Assembly: GCF_900110855.1 (NCBI RefSeq)
Contig: NZ_FOFA01000003.1
Span: 434,001 to 498,000, forward strand
DNA length: 64,000 nt
Direction of reading: 5' to 3'
From: Microlunatus flavus
Lineage (GTDB): Bacteria; Actinomycetota; Actinomycetes; Propionibacteriales; Propionibacteriaceae
Positions 1 to 9,002 of the stretch are shown one piece after another. Positions within the stretch are counted from its first letter, which is position 1, and each line of letters starts with the position of its first letter. The notes beneath the pieces are model-generated. The model did no database searches. It was not told where the DNA came from and was given only the letters and a program-made list of their open reading frames with translations. Made by a program: the position numbers and the translations under genes.

Positions 1-277
1 CGCCCCGCGGACGAACGCCCTCTCGGACGAACGCCGGCGCGCATGACGCTCGGCTACGGGCGGTATCACCGGCGCGACCGGCGGCTCCGAGAAGGCACAG
101 GGGTCACGACGTGCCGGACCTGGACGCCGCGGTGGGGGACCGCGACCGACCTCCGGTGCGTCGTGACCCGGAACTCGCCCGGCGCCCCCGCCGCTCGTCG
201 GGACGCTGGACGCCCAGGATCACGAGAGCGGCTGCCTGTCCGGGGTGACGGACGGTTCGGCTGGGTACCAGAGGTGC
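1..277. other. Stretch before first gene, no supported gene
   Basis: Open frames exist on both strands here, but they have arginine-rich low-complexity translations typical of chance reading in GC-rich DNA. I see no recognisable protein, tRNA or clear hairpin. It probably holds the promoter of the downstream dehydrogenase gene. Confidence 0.5.
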
Positions 278-1171
278 ATGGCTGACCAGACCAAGCAGAC
301 CGACCCGACCGAGCAGCACGACCAGCCCGCCAGCCTGGGCGAGGAGATCCCGCACCCCGGGCTCACGAAGGACATGGGCGACCAGCCCGACCACGGCGAG
401 GACTCCTACCGCGGCAGCGACCGCCTGGCCGGCAAGCGGGCCGTGATCACCGGCGGCGACTCCGGCATCGGCCGTGCCGTCGCGCTGGCCTTCGCCCGCG
501 AGGGCGCCGACGTGCTCATCAGCTATCTCCCCGAGGAGGAGGACGACGCGGCCGAGACCGTCCGGCTCGTCGAGGCGGCCGGGCGGAAGGCCGTGCGCTG
601 CCCGGGCGACATCCGCGAGGAGGAGGTGTGCGCCCAGGTCATCGACACCGCCGTGTCCGAGCTCGGCGGCATCGACGTCCTCGTCAACAACGCCGCCTAC
701 CAGATGGCGCAGATGGGCGGCATCGCCGACATCACCACCGAGCAGTTCGACCGGGTGCTCAAGACGAACCTCTACGCGATGTTCTGGCTCTGCAAGCTCG
801 CGATCCCGCACCTGAAGCCCGGGTCGGTGATCATCAACACCTCGTCGGTCCAGGGCACCTCGCCCTCGCCCGAGCTGCTCGATTACGCCACCACCAAGGC
901 CGGCATCATCAACTTCACCAAGGGCCTCGCCCAGGAGCTCGCGGAGAAGGGCATCCGCGTCAACACCGTGGCGCCCGGCCCGATCTGGACGCCGCTGATC
1001 CCGGCGACCATGCCGACGGAGAAGTCGGAGAGCCACGGCGAGTCGGTCCCGCTCGGCCGGGCCGGCCAGCCCGCCGAGGTCGCGCCGGCGTACGTCTTCT
1101 TCGCCTCGCAGGAGTCGAGCTACGTCACCGGCGAGATCCTCACGGTCGCCGGCGGCGGCCAGGCCAGCTGA
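278..1171 (+). CDS. SDR family oxidoreductase, general-stress/YhdF-like
   Basis: A 297-residue classical short-chain dehydrogenase. About 45 hydrophilic N-terminal residues (MADQTKQTDPTEQ...) precede the Rossmann fold, as in the YhdF/general stress protein 39 group. Visible motifs are the nucleotide site ITGGDSGIGRA, the NNAAY segment after the fourth strand, the catalytic Ser in NTSSVQG and YATTK. It is expected to be a cytosolic NAD(P)-dependent alcohol or sugar dehydrogenase; the substrate cannot be read from sequence. The ATG at 278 with GAGG just upstream was preferred to the in-frame GTG at 245, whose extra 11 residues look non-coding. It converges on the regulator gene to its right, with a strong hairpin between them. 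Confidence 0.88.
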   Translation: MADQTKQTDPTEQHDQPASLGEEIPHPGLTKDMGDQPDHGEDSYRGSDRLAGKRAVITGGDSGIGRAVALAFAREGADVLISYLPEEEDDAAETVRLVEAAGRKAVRCPGDIREEEVCAQVIDTAVSELGGIDVLVNNAAYQMAQMGGIADITTEQFDRVLKTNLYAMFWLCKLAIPHLKPGSVIINTSSVQGTSPSPELLDYATTKAGIINFTKGLAQELAEKGIRVNTVAPGPIWTPLIPATMPTEKSESHGESVPLGRAGQPAEVAPAYVFFASQESSYVTGEILTVAGGGQAS

Positions 1172-1184
1172 CCTCAGCCGCTCG

Positions 1185-1241
1185 CGAGCGGTACCTCGTC
1201 CCGGTCGGCGTTGACCCACGACCGGGACCGGGTACCGCTCG
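1185..1241. terminator. Bidirectional terminator hairpin
   Basis: The 11-base arm CGAGCGGTACC at 1185-1195 pairs perfectly with 1231-1241, and an inner CCCGGTCG/CGACCGGG stem (1200-1207 with 1219-1226) extends it. It lies between two convergent genes, so it most likely ends transcription from both sides. Confidence 0.65.
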
Positions 1242-1249
1242 GAGGGCTG

Positions 1250-2110
1250 TCAGCCGACGAAGGCCTGGGTCCCCAGGACGACCGCGAGGGCCAGCCGCTC
1301 GGCGTCCTCGGTGCCCGGCTCGGCGGTGTAGACCATCAGCCGCAGGTCGTCCGCGGTCACGACGAGCGTGTCGCAGTCGAGCGCGATCGGGCCGACCGTG
1401 GGGTGCGCGACGGTCTTGCGGCGGGTGCCGTCGCGACGCACGACGGGGTCCGCCGAGTCCCAGAGCTCCGTGAACTCCGGGCTCAGCCGCGCCAGCTCGG
1501 CCACGAGCCGTCCGACGGCCGGGTCACCCGGGTAGCGGGTCGCGGTGCCGCGGAGGTCGGCCACGAGACCGGCCTTGAGCTCGGCGTGCTCCTCGGGCGT
1601 GGCGACCGCCCGGCTGCCCGGCCCGACGAGGTGGCGCCACAGCGCGTTGCGCTCCAGGCCCTGCCAGCCGGAGGTGTCGCCCATCAGGGCGTCGTACGGG
1701 GCGTTGGCCTCGACGAGCGTCCACGTCGCGTCGTAGACCACGACCGGGGTGTCGGCGAGCCGGTCGAGCAGGCGCTGCACGCTGGGGGTGACCCGCGAGC
1801 AGACCACGCCGGGCCCCGGCGCCACGTGCCCGGCCAGCCGGAAGAGCACGTCGCGCTCCGCGTCGTCGAGGCGGAGCGCGCGGGATAGCGACTCGACGAC
1901 CTGCACGGACGGCGACGTCGCCCGGCCCTGCTCGAGCCGGGTCAGGTAGTCGGCCGAGATGGCGGCCAGGCCGGCCAGCTCCTCGCGCCGCAGCCCGGGC
2001 GCCCGCCGTCGTCGCCCGACCGGCAGGCCGACGGTTCCGGGGGCGACGCGCTCGCGCCAGCGGCGGACGACGCGGCCGAGCTCGGAGCTGCTCACGACCC
2101 CAGCGTGCAC
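1250..2110 (-). CDS. XRE/MmyB-type helix-turn-helix regulator
   Basis: A 286-residue regulator. Residues about 8-75 form an XRE-type HTH with the phrases RRAPGLRREELAGLA, ISADYLTRLEQGR and SPSVQVVESLSRAL, the hallmark of the actinobacterial MmyB-like family. The C-terminal 180 residues match the PAS-like MmyB ligand-binding domain (TPVVVYDATWTLVEANAPYDALMG; EFTELW). Members commonly sit divergent to, and control, a short-chain dehydrogenase gene; that is the arrangement here, since the gene at 2197 diverges 86 bp away. The start is GTG at 2110; a second in-frame GTG at 2095 is possible. The ligand, probably a small hydrophobic molecule, is unknown. Confidence 0.9.
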   Translation of the reverse strand: MHAGVVSSSELGRVVRRWRERVAPGTVGLPVGRRRRAPGLRREELAGLAAISADYLTRLEQGRATSPSVQVVESLSRALRLDDAERDVLFRLAGHVAPGPGVVCSRVTPSVQRLLDRLADTPVVVYDATWTLVEANAPYDALMGDTSGWQGLERNALWRHLVGPGSRAVATPEEHAELKAGLVADLRGTATRYPGDPAVGRLVAELARLSPEFTELWDSADPVVRRDGTRRKTVAHPTVGPIALDCDTLVVTADDLRLMVYTAEPGTEDAERLALAVVLGTQAFVG

Positions 2111-2196
2111 CCGCCGTCCGCGGCGGTCCTGGCCCTGCGGGTCCTACGACAAGCAGACGACTGGTCGAGGGCCTGCGGTGCTCGCAGCCTGGAGCC
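2111..2196. promoter_or_regulatory. Divergent promoter region, MmyB regulator/SDR
   Basis: This 86-bp spacer separates the MmyB-type regulator from the SDR gene and must hold both promoters. The likely regulator site falls in the less GC-rich part around 2148-2165. No clean palindrome was found, so the operator cannot be placed exactly. Confidence 0.45.
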
Positions 2197-2880
2197 ATGA
2201 CCACCACACTGATCACCGGGGCCACGCGTGGCCTCGGCCGCGAGACCGCCCGGCAGCTCGTCGCCGCCGGGCACATCGTCTACGTCGCCGGGCGTGACGC
2301 GGCCGGCGCCTGCACCGTCGCCGAGGAGCTCGGCGCCCGCTGGGTGCAGCTCGACGTCACCGACGACGCGTCCGTCGCCCGCGCCTTCGCCACGGTCGAG
2401 GCCGACGGTGGGCTCGACGTCCTCGTGAACAACGCCGGCATCGCCCGCTACGCCCTGAACGGGCCCGACGCGCTGGCCGTCTTCGACACGAACGCGGTCG
2501 GCATCATCCGCACGACCCAGGCCGCGCTCCCGCTGCTGCGGCGCTCGGCCAACCCGGTCGTCGTCAACGTCTCCAGCGCCCTCGGCTCGTTCACCGCCAA
2601 CCACGACCCGGCTCGCCCCGCCTCGCAGTTCGCCGCCGTCGTCTACGGCGCCAGCAAGGCGGCGGTGTCGATGCTGACCGTGCAGTACGCCCGTGCGGTC
2701 CCGGAGGTGAAGATCAACGCCGTCGAGCCCGGCTACACCGCCACCCAGCTCGGCGACGTCGACCACAGCACCGGCCAGCCCGTCGAGGTCGGGGCCGAGG
2801 TCATCGCCCGCTGGGCGTCCATCGGCGCCGACGGCCCCACCGGGACGTTCCAGGAGGCGGGCGGCGTCCTGGGCTGGTGA
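2197..2880 (+). CDS. SDR family oxidoreductase
   Basis: A 227-residue classical SDR without a signal peptide. The N-terminal cofactor loop is ITGATRGLGRETARQL, followed by NNAG, the catalytic Ser in NVSSALG and YGASK. The acidic residue after the second strand (LDVTD) and the loop AGRDAAG leave the NAD/NADP preference open. It is the likely target of the divergent MmyB-type regulator, a pairing frequent in actinobacteria where it is thought to respond to xenobiotics or redox-active compounds. The substrate is not predictable. The gene ends 33 bp from the convergent GH43 gene. Confidence 0.88.
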   Translation: MTTTLITGATRGLGRETARQLVAAGHIVYVAGRDAAGACTVAEELGARWVQLDVTDDASVARAFATVEADGGLDVLVNNAGIARYALNGPDALAVFDTNAVGIIRTTQAALPLLRRSANPVVVNVSSALGSFTANHDPARPASQFAAVVYGASKAAVSMLTVQYARAVPEVKINAVEPGYTATQLGDVDHSTGQPVEVGAEVIARWASIGADGPTGTFQEAGGVLGW

Positions 2881-2912
2881 GGCGTGGCGCCGGCCGGGCG
2901 GCCGAGCCGAGT

Positions 2913-3872
2913 TCAGTCGGGGAGGGCCTGGTCCTCCCAGGTCGGGCCGGGGGTCGCCGGGCCGGCCGGCGTCCAGCGCAGCGGGTCGATGCAGAGCTGC
3001 CGGGCGGTCAGGCCCTCGTCCCAGGCGTGGTACACGATCATGTCCGTGCCGCCGACGGTGGTGACGACGCTGTTGTGCCCGGGTCCGCGGACGTGGCCCG
3101 GGACGGAGGCGAGCAGCCTCCCGGAACCGTCGGCCGGCTCGGTCCACGGACCGCGCGGGCCGGGGGCGCTGGCCCACGCGACCGCGTACCCGGCCCCCTG
3201 CCACGACCCGCCGGAGTAGAAGCAGTAGTAGGTGCCGGCGTGCTCGCGCACCGTCGGCCCCTCCAGCGTGTGCCAGTCGTACCGACCGCCGTAGATCTCC
3301 CGGTCGCGCTCGAAGACCTGCCAGTCGGCGCTCGGCGCCAGGACCGTCGTCACCGCGTCGGACAGCGCGTCCATGCCGGTCAGCTCGGCCACGGCCAGCT
3401 GGGTGCCGACCCGCTCGGCGTCGAGGACGTCACGGGCGAAGTAGAGGTACCAGGTGCCGTCGGCGTCGCGGAACGGGTGCGGGTCGATCGCGAACCGCTC
3501 GTGCGGCGTGAGGTCGACCCCGAGGTCGGTGAACGGTCCCTCCGGCCGGTCGGCCACCGCCACCCGGAGGTGGTGGCCCACGTCGCCGTGCCCGACCGAG
3601 TAGTACATCCACCAGCGGCCGTCGGCGTGGGCCACCTCGGGCGCCCAGTAGTCGCTGCCGAGCGCTGGGTCCGAGGGCCGCAACGCACCCCCGAGGCTCG
3701 TCCAGGTGGCGAGGTCGGGCGACTCGAGCACCTCGAAGACCAGTCCGCCGAGGATGGCACCCGTGCCGTACGCGAGGTAGCGGTCGCCGTCGCGGAGCAC
3801 GAACGGGTCGGCGAAGTAGCCCGCGTGGACCGGGTTGCGGTAGGTGCGCCGGTGCGTTCGCAGTGCCGTCAC
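2913..3872 (-). CDS. GH43 glycosidase without signal peptide
   Basis: A 319-residue family 43 glycoside hydrolase (five-bladed propeller), probably an arabinofuranosidase or xylosidase acting on imported oligosaccharides, because no signal peptide is present. The GH43 triad is visible: the base Asp in YFADPF (about D22), the pKa-modulating Asp in FAIDPHPF (about D130) and the acid Glu in HTLEGP (about E204). The start is GTG at 3872, overlapping the TGA of the upstream GH43 gene in a GTGA quartet; this implies translational coupling. Longer in-frame versions add arginine-rich residues belonging to the other gene's frame. Family is sure; substrate (arabinan, arabinoxylan or similar) is inferred. 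Confidence 0.9.
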   Translation of the reverse strand: MTALRTHRRTYRNPVHAGYFADPFVLRDGDRYLAYGTGAILGGLVFEVLESPDLATWTSLGGALRPSDPALGSDYWAPEVAHADGRWWMYYSVGHGDVGHHLRVAVADRPEGPFTDLGVDLTPHERFAIDPHPFRDADGTWYLYFARDVLDAERVGTQLAVAELTGMDALSDAVTTVLAPSADWQVFERDREIYGGRYDWHTLEGPTVREHAGTYYCFYSGGSWQGAGYAVAWASAPGPRGPWTEPADGSGRLLASVPGHVRGPGHNSVVTTVGGTDMIVYHAWDEGLTARQLCIDPLRWTPAGPATPGPTWEDQALPD

Positions 3873-6154
3873 CGGTAGACCCGGAACCAGCCGAAGCGGG
3901 CCGTCGCGCCTGCGCCGCCGTGGGAGACCAGCCCGACCTTGACGTCGGAGCCGGCGGGCAACGTCCAGACCCCGCCCTTCACCCACGTCCGGCCGTCCCG
4001 GCTCGTCCAGCCGCGCAGCTCGTGCTCGCCGTTGCGCTGGTCGACCGTGTGCGTCAGCCGCAGCCAGGTGGTGCGCGCCGGCGGGCCCACGATCGTGCCG
4101 CCGTAGGAGAGCCCGCCCGCGTACGGCGTCTCGTGGCCGAGCTCGGTCTGGCGGGTGTTGAAGATCGCGACGTGGCTCAGCCGGACGAACTGGTCGTCGT
4201 CGACGTAGGCCACGAGCCCGGCCTGCTGGTAGTTGCGCACGTCGTCGGTGCCCAGGTCGATCGTCAGCTTCGTCTCGACCGTCCAGGCGCCCGCGCCGGG
4301 GTCGCGCAGCAGCACGCCCGCGTCGTTGCCGGTGCCGGTCAGGTCAGCGGCCTCGGTCGGCCAGCGCAGCTCGCCGTCGGTCACCGTGGCGGCCGGGTCC
4401 TTGCGCACCCAGCTCCACCCGGGCGCAAGGGCCTTGCCGGTGAACGAGTCGCTCGCCGCACGGTCGAGGCGGTCGGGGACGGGCGTGGGCGCGAGCCGCG
4501 TGACCGGCTTGGCGACGGGCAGCGCGCTCAGGTTGTCGACGTCGACACCCGCCCCGTCGGCGAAGGCGCCGGCCCGGTCGACCGTGGAGCCCTTCCGCAC
4601 GCGCAGGTCCGTGCTGGCGACCGGGTCGCCCAGCCGGGCCTGCGTCACGGTGGCGCTGGCCCGTCCCTCGCGGACCTGGAGCGCGACCGAGTGCCACTCG
4701 TCGGCGGCGTACCCCTGCGGCAGCCGCGTGCTGCTGGCGTCGACCGTCTTCCCGCCGCGCCGCTCCTGGAGGCGGAGCCGGCCGGCCTCGAGGTCGACGA
4801 CCGCGCGCACGGTGGTCGACCCGCTGCGCAGCGTGAGGCCCTGGTCGGCCCCGGCCGAGCGCAGGTCGGCCTCGACCCGGGCCGAGGCGCCGACGCGGGC
4901 GCTGACGACGGATGCCGCCCCGGTCGAGCGGACGTAGCCGCCCGACTGCTGCTCGGTGCGCTGGGCCCAACCGCCCGTCGTGCGCCACCGCGCCGGGAGG
5001 CCGGAGGTGAGGTCGGTCGACCAGCGGCCGCCGGCCGCAGGTCCCTGCTGCTCGCCCGTGCTGGGACCGCGGCCGCCGCGCACGGCCGGCCACCCGTCGA
5101 CCCAGTCGAGGCGGTCGATGAGCATCGGCCGCTGGTTGATGCCCGAGGTGCCGTTCAGGTACGGGTCGCCGCGGTCGATCGCGTGGTAGACGATCCAGTC
5201 GCGCCCGGCCAGGTCGGTCGCGACGGCGTTGTGCCCGGCCCCGACCCAGCGGTTGCCGTTCTGGTTGAGCACCGGGGTGCCGCCCGTCCGGGAGGCGGTC
5301 AGGGACACGCCCTGCGCGTCCACGTACGGACCGGTGATCTTCTTCGAGCGCCCTACCTGCACCGAGTAGCCCGTGGTCGGGCCGGCGCAGCAGTTGGCCG
5401 TGGAGGCGAACAGGTACCAGTAGCTGCCGTGGCGCACGACGTACGCGCCCTCGAACTTGTTGTCGAGCGCCACCTGGGTGGCCTTGCCGGTCGTGGTCCG
5501 GCCGTCCGCGGCGAGCTCGGAGACGTAGATGCCGCCGTAGTAGGAGCCGTAGAAGAGGTACTGCCGGCCGCCGTCGGTGACGGCGCTCGGGTCGAACGTC
5601 CACAGGAAGTCGTTGGCCGCCGCACCGGCCGCGCCCGGGCGCGGTGCGACCACCGGGGCGCCGGAGTCGGTCCAGGGGCCGGCCGGCGTGGGCGCGGTGG
5701 CCATGCCGACCGCGCTGTCGCCGGTCTGGTTCTTCGCGTCGTAGAGCGTGGTGTCGGTGACGACGTAGTAGAGCCGGTACTGCCCGTCGACGTAACGGAT
5801 GTCGGGGGCCCAGAGCGCCGCACCGGGAGCGGCCCACGAGGGTCGGTTCGCGGCGCTGAACGCCTCGCCGACCGACGTCCACGTGGCCATGTCGCGCGAG
5901 CGCGCCACCGGGATCTGCGCGGGGGTCGTGCTGCCCTCGCGCAACGGGTCGGAGGTGCCGTACGCGTACCACCAGCCGTCCTTGCCCCGGATCACCGACG
6001 GGTCGGCGAACGTGTCGGCGAAGCCGGCGGAGACCGGGTTGCGGTAGGTCGGCCGTTGCACGACCGGGGGCGCCGCAAGCGCGGGCAGGGCGGTGGTGCC
6101 GACCAGGGCGGCGGCCGCCGCCAGGACGGCGGCGGTACGGGGCAGACGCTTCAT
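3869..6154 (-). CDS. Secreted GH43 arabinanase-like enzyme with C-terminal lectin-like domain
   Basis: A 761-residue exported glycosidase. Residues 1-28 are a Sec signal peptide (MKRLPRT, hydrophobic core, cleavage near ALA-A). The GH43 propeller follows, with base D51 in FADPSV, D188 in WTFDPSAV and acid E235 in FEGAYV, most like endo-arabinanase/arabinofuranosidase branches. Two beta-sandwich-like modules follow: about 370-545, and about 565-761 starting DSFTGKALAPGWSW, which resembles the xylosidase C-terminal or DUF1349-type concanavalin fold. It probably degrades a plant arabinan or arabinoxylan outside the cell. The intracellular-type GH43 gene overlaps its stop codon. A LacI-type operator lies 63-80 bp upstream of the start. 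Confidence 0.9.
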   Translation of the reverse strand: MKRLPRTAAVLAAAAALVGTTALPALAAPPVVQRPTYRNPVSAGFADTFADPSVIRGKDGWWYAYGTSDPLREGSTTPAQIPVARSRDMATWTSVGEAFSAANRPSWAAPGAALWAPDIRYVDGQYRLYYVVTDTTLYDAKNQTGDSAVGMATAPTPAGPWTDSGAPVVAPRPGAAGAAANDFLWTFDPSAVTDGGRQYLFYGSYYGGIYVSELAADGRTTTGKATQVALDNKFEGAYVVRHGSYWYLFASTANCCAGPTTGYSVQVGRSKKITGPYVDAQGVSLTASRTGGTPVLNQNGNRWVGAGHNAVATDLAGRDWIVYHAIDRGDPYLNGTSGINQRPMLIDRLDWVDGWPAVRGGRGPSTGEQQGPAAGGRWSTDLTSGLPARWRTTGGWAQRTEQQSGGYVRSTGAASVVSARVGASARVEADLRSAGADQGLTLRSGSTTVRAVVDLEAGRLRLQERRGGKTVDASSTRLPQGYAADEWHSVALQVREGRASATVTQARLGDPVASTDLRVRKGSTVDRAGAFADGAGVDVDNLSALPVAKPVTRLAPTPVPDRLDRAASDSFTGKALAPGWSWVRKDPAATVTDGELRWPTEAADLTGTGNDAGVLLRDPGAGAWTVETKLTIDLGTDDVRNYQQAGLVAYVDDDQFVRLSHVAIFNTRQTELGHETPYAGGLSYGGTIVGPPARTTWLRLTHTVDQRNGEHELRGWTSRDGRTWVKGGVWTLPAGSDVKVGLVSHGGAGATARFGWFRVYR

Positions 6155-6216
6155 CGCGGGTCTCCGTTCAGACGACCCGGACGGGGTACCGGGTGGTCGA
6201 CGCCAGTTATATCCGG

Positions 6217-6234
6217 TTCTTCATCGCTGTAAAT
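6217..6234. promoter_or_regulatory. Putative LacI-type operator upstream of GH43 pair
   Basis: The sequence TTCTTCATCGCTGTAAAT matches 13 of 18 positions of the near-perfect palindrome at 7540-7557, including the identical run CGCTGTAAA. It lies in the gap between the lacI-type gene and the GH43 genes, so it probably lets the neighbouring repressor control the glycosidases too. Confidence 0.55.
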
Positions 6235-6430
6235 GCGCGGGTCACCCACGACCCCCGCGGACGTGACGGAGGCCCAGCCACCTGAGCCGACGCGCACCCT
6301 CGAGGTGGACGTCCGCGACGCCGGGCGGCCTCGTCGAGAGGTCGCGGCGTCGAGGAAGGACTGCGGGACGGGCCAAGCGCCGGCACCGCTGACCTCGGGG
6401 AGGCGGGAGGAGGGCCGGGTCCGCGCGGGC

Positions 6431-7465
6431 TCAGCCGCCGCTGGACTCGCGGACCACCAGGGTGTGGCCGATGGTGATCTCCTGCGGGGTCCAGGCGTCC
6501 CCGGCGTCCAGGCGGCGGGCCAGCTGCTCGACCGCGCTGCGGGCCACCGACTCCTTGTCCGGGGCCACCGTGGTCAGCGCGGGCACCGAGTAGCGCGCCT
6601 GCTCGACGTCGTCGAAGCCGACCACCGCCACGTCCTCGGGCACCCGGACGCCGGCGTCGGCGAGGCCGCGCAGGACGCCGAGGGCCAGCACGTCGTTGAG
6701 GGCGAAGACGGCGTCGGGAGGCTCGGGCAGGGCGAGCAGGGGTGCGACGCCCGCGCGACCGGCGGGCAGCCGCCAGTCCTCGGCGGGCACGACGAGAGAC
6801 GCGTCGTAACGGATCCCCGCCTCGGCCAACGCGTCGCGGTAGCCGCGCAGCCGCAGTCGCGCCGTGTGGCCGAAGGGCGGCGGTTGCGAGCCGACCACGG
6901 CGATCCGGCGCCGCCCGGTCTCGAGCAGGTGCCGGGTGGCCTCTGCGGCGGCCGCGGCGTTGTCGATGGCCACGTGGTCGGCCACGTGGGAGCCGAGCCG
7001 CTCACCGAGCAGCACCAGCGGCACCGAGCCGTACCGGGTCAGGTCGCCCTCGTCGAGCGCCAGCGGGTTGAGGATCACCCCGTCGATGAGGTGCTGGCGG
7101 ATGCCCCCGGCCGCGCTGCGCTCGCGCGCCCGCAGCCCCGAGTCCTGGATCTGGCCGGTCTCGTCGACCAGGACGGTCCAGCCCCGCTCCATCGCGGCCT
7201 GCACGACGTGGTGGGCCAGCTCGGCGAAGTAGGGGGAGTCCAGCTCGGGCAGGGCCAGCGCGATGACCCCGGAACGGCCGCTCTTGAGGTTGCGGGCGAC
7301 GACGTTGGGGCGGTAGCCGAGCATGTCGATCGCGTTCTGCACGCGCTCGCGGGTCGCCGGTCGCACGTGCACGTACTCGTTGACGACGTTCGACACCGTC
7401 TTGGCCGACACCCCCGCCAGCTTGGCCACGTCCTCCAGCCGGGCAGCGGGCCGAGACGTCGTCAC
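6431..7465 (-). CDS. LacI-family transcriptional repressor of the GH43/ABC locus
   Basis: A 344-residue LacI/GalR regulator. The N-terminal HTH reads LEDVAKLAGVSAKTVSNVVN and is followed by the hinge YRPNVVARNLKSGRSG, which contacts the minor groove. A periplasmic-binding-protein-like sugar domain follows (IALALPELDSPYFAEL; VVGFDDVEQARYSVPALTTV). It lies between the two GH43 genes (same strand, downstream) and the divergent ABC sugar operon. An 18-bp near-palindrome is 75-92 bp from its start, before the ABC operon. It should repress both arms until a pentose or oligosaccharide inducer binds. ATG start at 7465. Confidence 0.93.
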   Translation of the reverse strand: MTTSRPAARLEDVAKLAGVSAKTVSNVVNEYVHVRPATRERVQNAIDMLGYRPNVVARNLKSGRSGVIALALPELDSPYFAELAHHVVQAAMERGWTVLVDETGQIQDSGLRARERSAAGGIRQHLIDGVILNPLALDEGDLTRYGSVPLVLLGERLGSHVADHVAIDNAAAAAEATRHLLETGRRRIAVVGSQPPPFGHTARLRLRGYRDALAEAGIRYDASLVVPAEDWRLPAGRAGVAPLLALPEPPDAVFALNDVLALGVLRGLADAGVRVPEDVAVVGFDDVEQARYSVPALTTVAPDKESVARSAVEQLARRLDAGDAWTPQEITIGHTLVVRESSGG

Positions 7466-7539
7466 GTCTGCACGCTAGCAGCGGTCCGGGCCGACCTCCC
7501 CGACGTTCTCCCCGGTTGTGGCGTATGGTCTGCCCCACT

Positions 7540-7557
7540 GTTTCCAGCGCTGTAAAC
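7540..7557. promoter_or_regulatory. LacI-type operator before ABC sugar operon
   Basis: GTTTCCAGCGCTGTAAAC is an 18-bp palindrome with one mismatched symmetric pair and the central CG typical of LacI/GalR operators. It stands about 40 bp before the lipoprotein gene and 75 bp from the repressor gene, so it can serve both divergent promoters. Confidence 0.75.
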
Positions 7558-7595
7558 CGGAGCGCGCTGGACGGCGCCCAGAAAGCAGGTTCTCG

Positions 7596-8975
7596 ATGAC
7601 GACGACCACCCCCCTCACGTCGACCGCGCGGGTCGACCCGCAGCTGTCGGCCATCGCCGCCGGGTTCAGCCGACGGCGCTTCCTCGTGCTCGGCGGTGCC
7701 GGGCTCGCCCTCGCCGCCTGCGGAGGAGGGAACAGCCCCGCCGGCCAGCCGGGCGCCCCCGACACCGGCTCGGGCGGTGCGGACTACACGGGGCCGGCCG
7801 TGACGCTGTCGTTCTGGAACGGCTTCACCGGCGGCGACGGCGACGTGATCAAGAAGATCGTCAACGAGTTCAACGCGGCCAAGCCGAACGTCAAGGTCGA
7901 GATGAACATCTACCAGTGGGCGGACTTCTTCACGAAGCTCCCCGCGGCCGTGAGCACCGGCAAGGGCCCCGACGTCGCGTGCATGCACATCGACGACATC
8001 CCGACGAACGCCGCCCGCAACGTCATCGTCCCGATCGACCAGGTGGCCAGCGCGCTGGGCCTGCAGGAGTCCGACTTCTCGCCCGCCGTGTGGCAGGGCG
8101 GCACGTACAAGGGCCAGCGCTTCGGGATCCCCCTCGACATCCACCCGCTGGCGATGTACTGGAACAAGGACGTCCTCGACAAGGCCGGGATCGACGCCGA
8201 GAAGCCGCCGACGAACCGCTCCGACTACGAGTCCGTGCTCGCCGAGCTCAAGGGCAAGGACACCCAGGGCTTCTGGGTCTCGCCGTTCCAGTTCACCGGC
8301 GCCTTCACCTACATGTCGCTGCTGTGGCAGTTCGGCGGCGACGCCTTCGACGCCGGCGTCACCAAGGCGACCTTCGACTCCCCGCAGGCCGTCGAGGCGC
8401 TGCAGTGGATGGTCGGCATGGTCGACCAGGGCTACAGCCCCAAGAACGTCGGCCAGGACGCGGACTACATCGCCTTCAAGAACAGCAAGAACGCGTTCAA
8501 CTGGAACGGCATCTGGCAGATCAACGACCTCAAGGCCCAGAACAAGATCAACTGGGGTGTGGGGCCGGTCCCGCAGATCGGCAGCCAGCAGGGCGTCTGG
8601 GGCAACAGCCACCAGTTCGTGCAGCTGCGCCAGACCAAGCCCGACCAGAACAAGGTCGACGCGACGCGCTACTTCATCAACTGGGTGAGCCAGAAGTCGG
8701 CCGAGTGGGCCACGAGCGGCAAGATCCCCGCCAAGAAGAGCGTCGCCGAGAGCCCCGAGTTCAAGGCGCTCAAGGAGGAGTACTCGCTCGCCCCCGAGGC
8801 GGCGTACGTGCACTTCCCGCCGGCCGTCGCCGGCATCGGCGACGCCCTGACCGAGCTCTACAACGCGGTCAACTCCGCCGTCCTCGGCAAGGCCTCGCCG
8901 CAGCAGGCGCTGAGCGACAGCGCCAAGCGGGCGACGCAGATCCTGCAGGACAACCTCAAGAAGTACGGCGCGTGA
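7596..8975 (+). CDS. ABC sugar transporter substrate-binding lipoprotein
   Basis: A 459-residue extracellular solute-binding protein (family 1, MalE-like). The N-terminus has SRRRFLVLGG, a twin-arginine-like stretch, and the lipobox LAAC (Cys about 42), followed by a Gly/Ser linker. The mature part starts VTLSFWNGFTGGDG and has the family phrases KGPDVACMHIDD and NWNGIWQINDL. It should capture an oligosaccharide released by the secreted GH43 enzyme and deliver it to the two permeases. The ATG at 7596 was preferred over the in-frame GTG/ATG upstream because the operator and promoter lie before it. First gene of a four-gene operon; no cognate ATPase is encoded, so a shared MsiK-type ATPase is likely. 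Confidence 0.92.
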   Translation: MTTTTPLTSTARVDPQLSAIAAGFSRRRFLVLGGAGLALAACGGGNSPAGQPGAPDTGSGGADYTGPAVTLSFWNGFTGGDGDVIKKIVNEFNAAKPNVKVEMNIYQWADFFTKLPAAVSTGKGPDVACMHIDDIPTNAARNVIVPIDQVASALGLQESDFSPAVWQGGTYKGQRFGIPLDIHPLAMYWNKDVLDKAGIDAEKPPTNRSDYESVLAELKGKDTQGFWVSPFQFTGAFTYMSLLWQFGGDAFDAGVTKATFDSPQAVEALQWMVGMVDQGYSPKNVGQDADYIAFKNSKNAFNWNGIWQINDLKAQNKINWGVGPVPQIGSQQGVWGNSHQFVQLRQTKPDQNKVDATRYFINWVSQKSAEWATSGKIPAKKSVAESPEFKALKEEYSLAPEAAYVHFPPAVAGIGDALTELYNAVNSAVLGKASPQQALSDSAKRATQILQDNLKKYGA

Positions 8976-9002
8976 CGCGCGCCGCCGACGGGGGGACCTC
9001 GC

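Noticed and set aside
43-285. 80-residue frame at the window start
   Set aside because: Low-complexity arginine-rich translation and no ribosome-binding site; cannot be supported as a gene.
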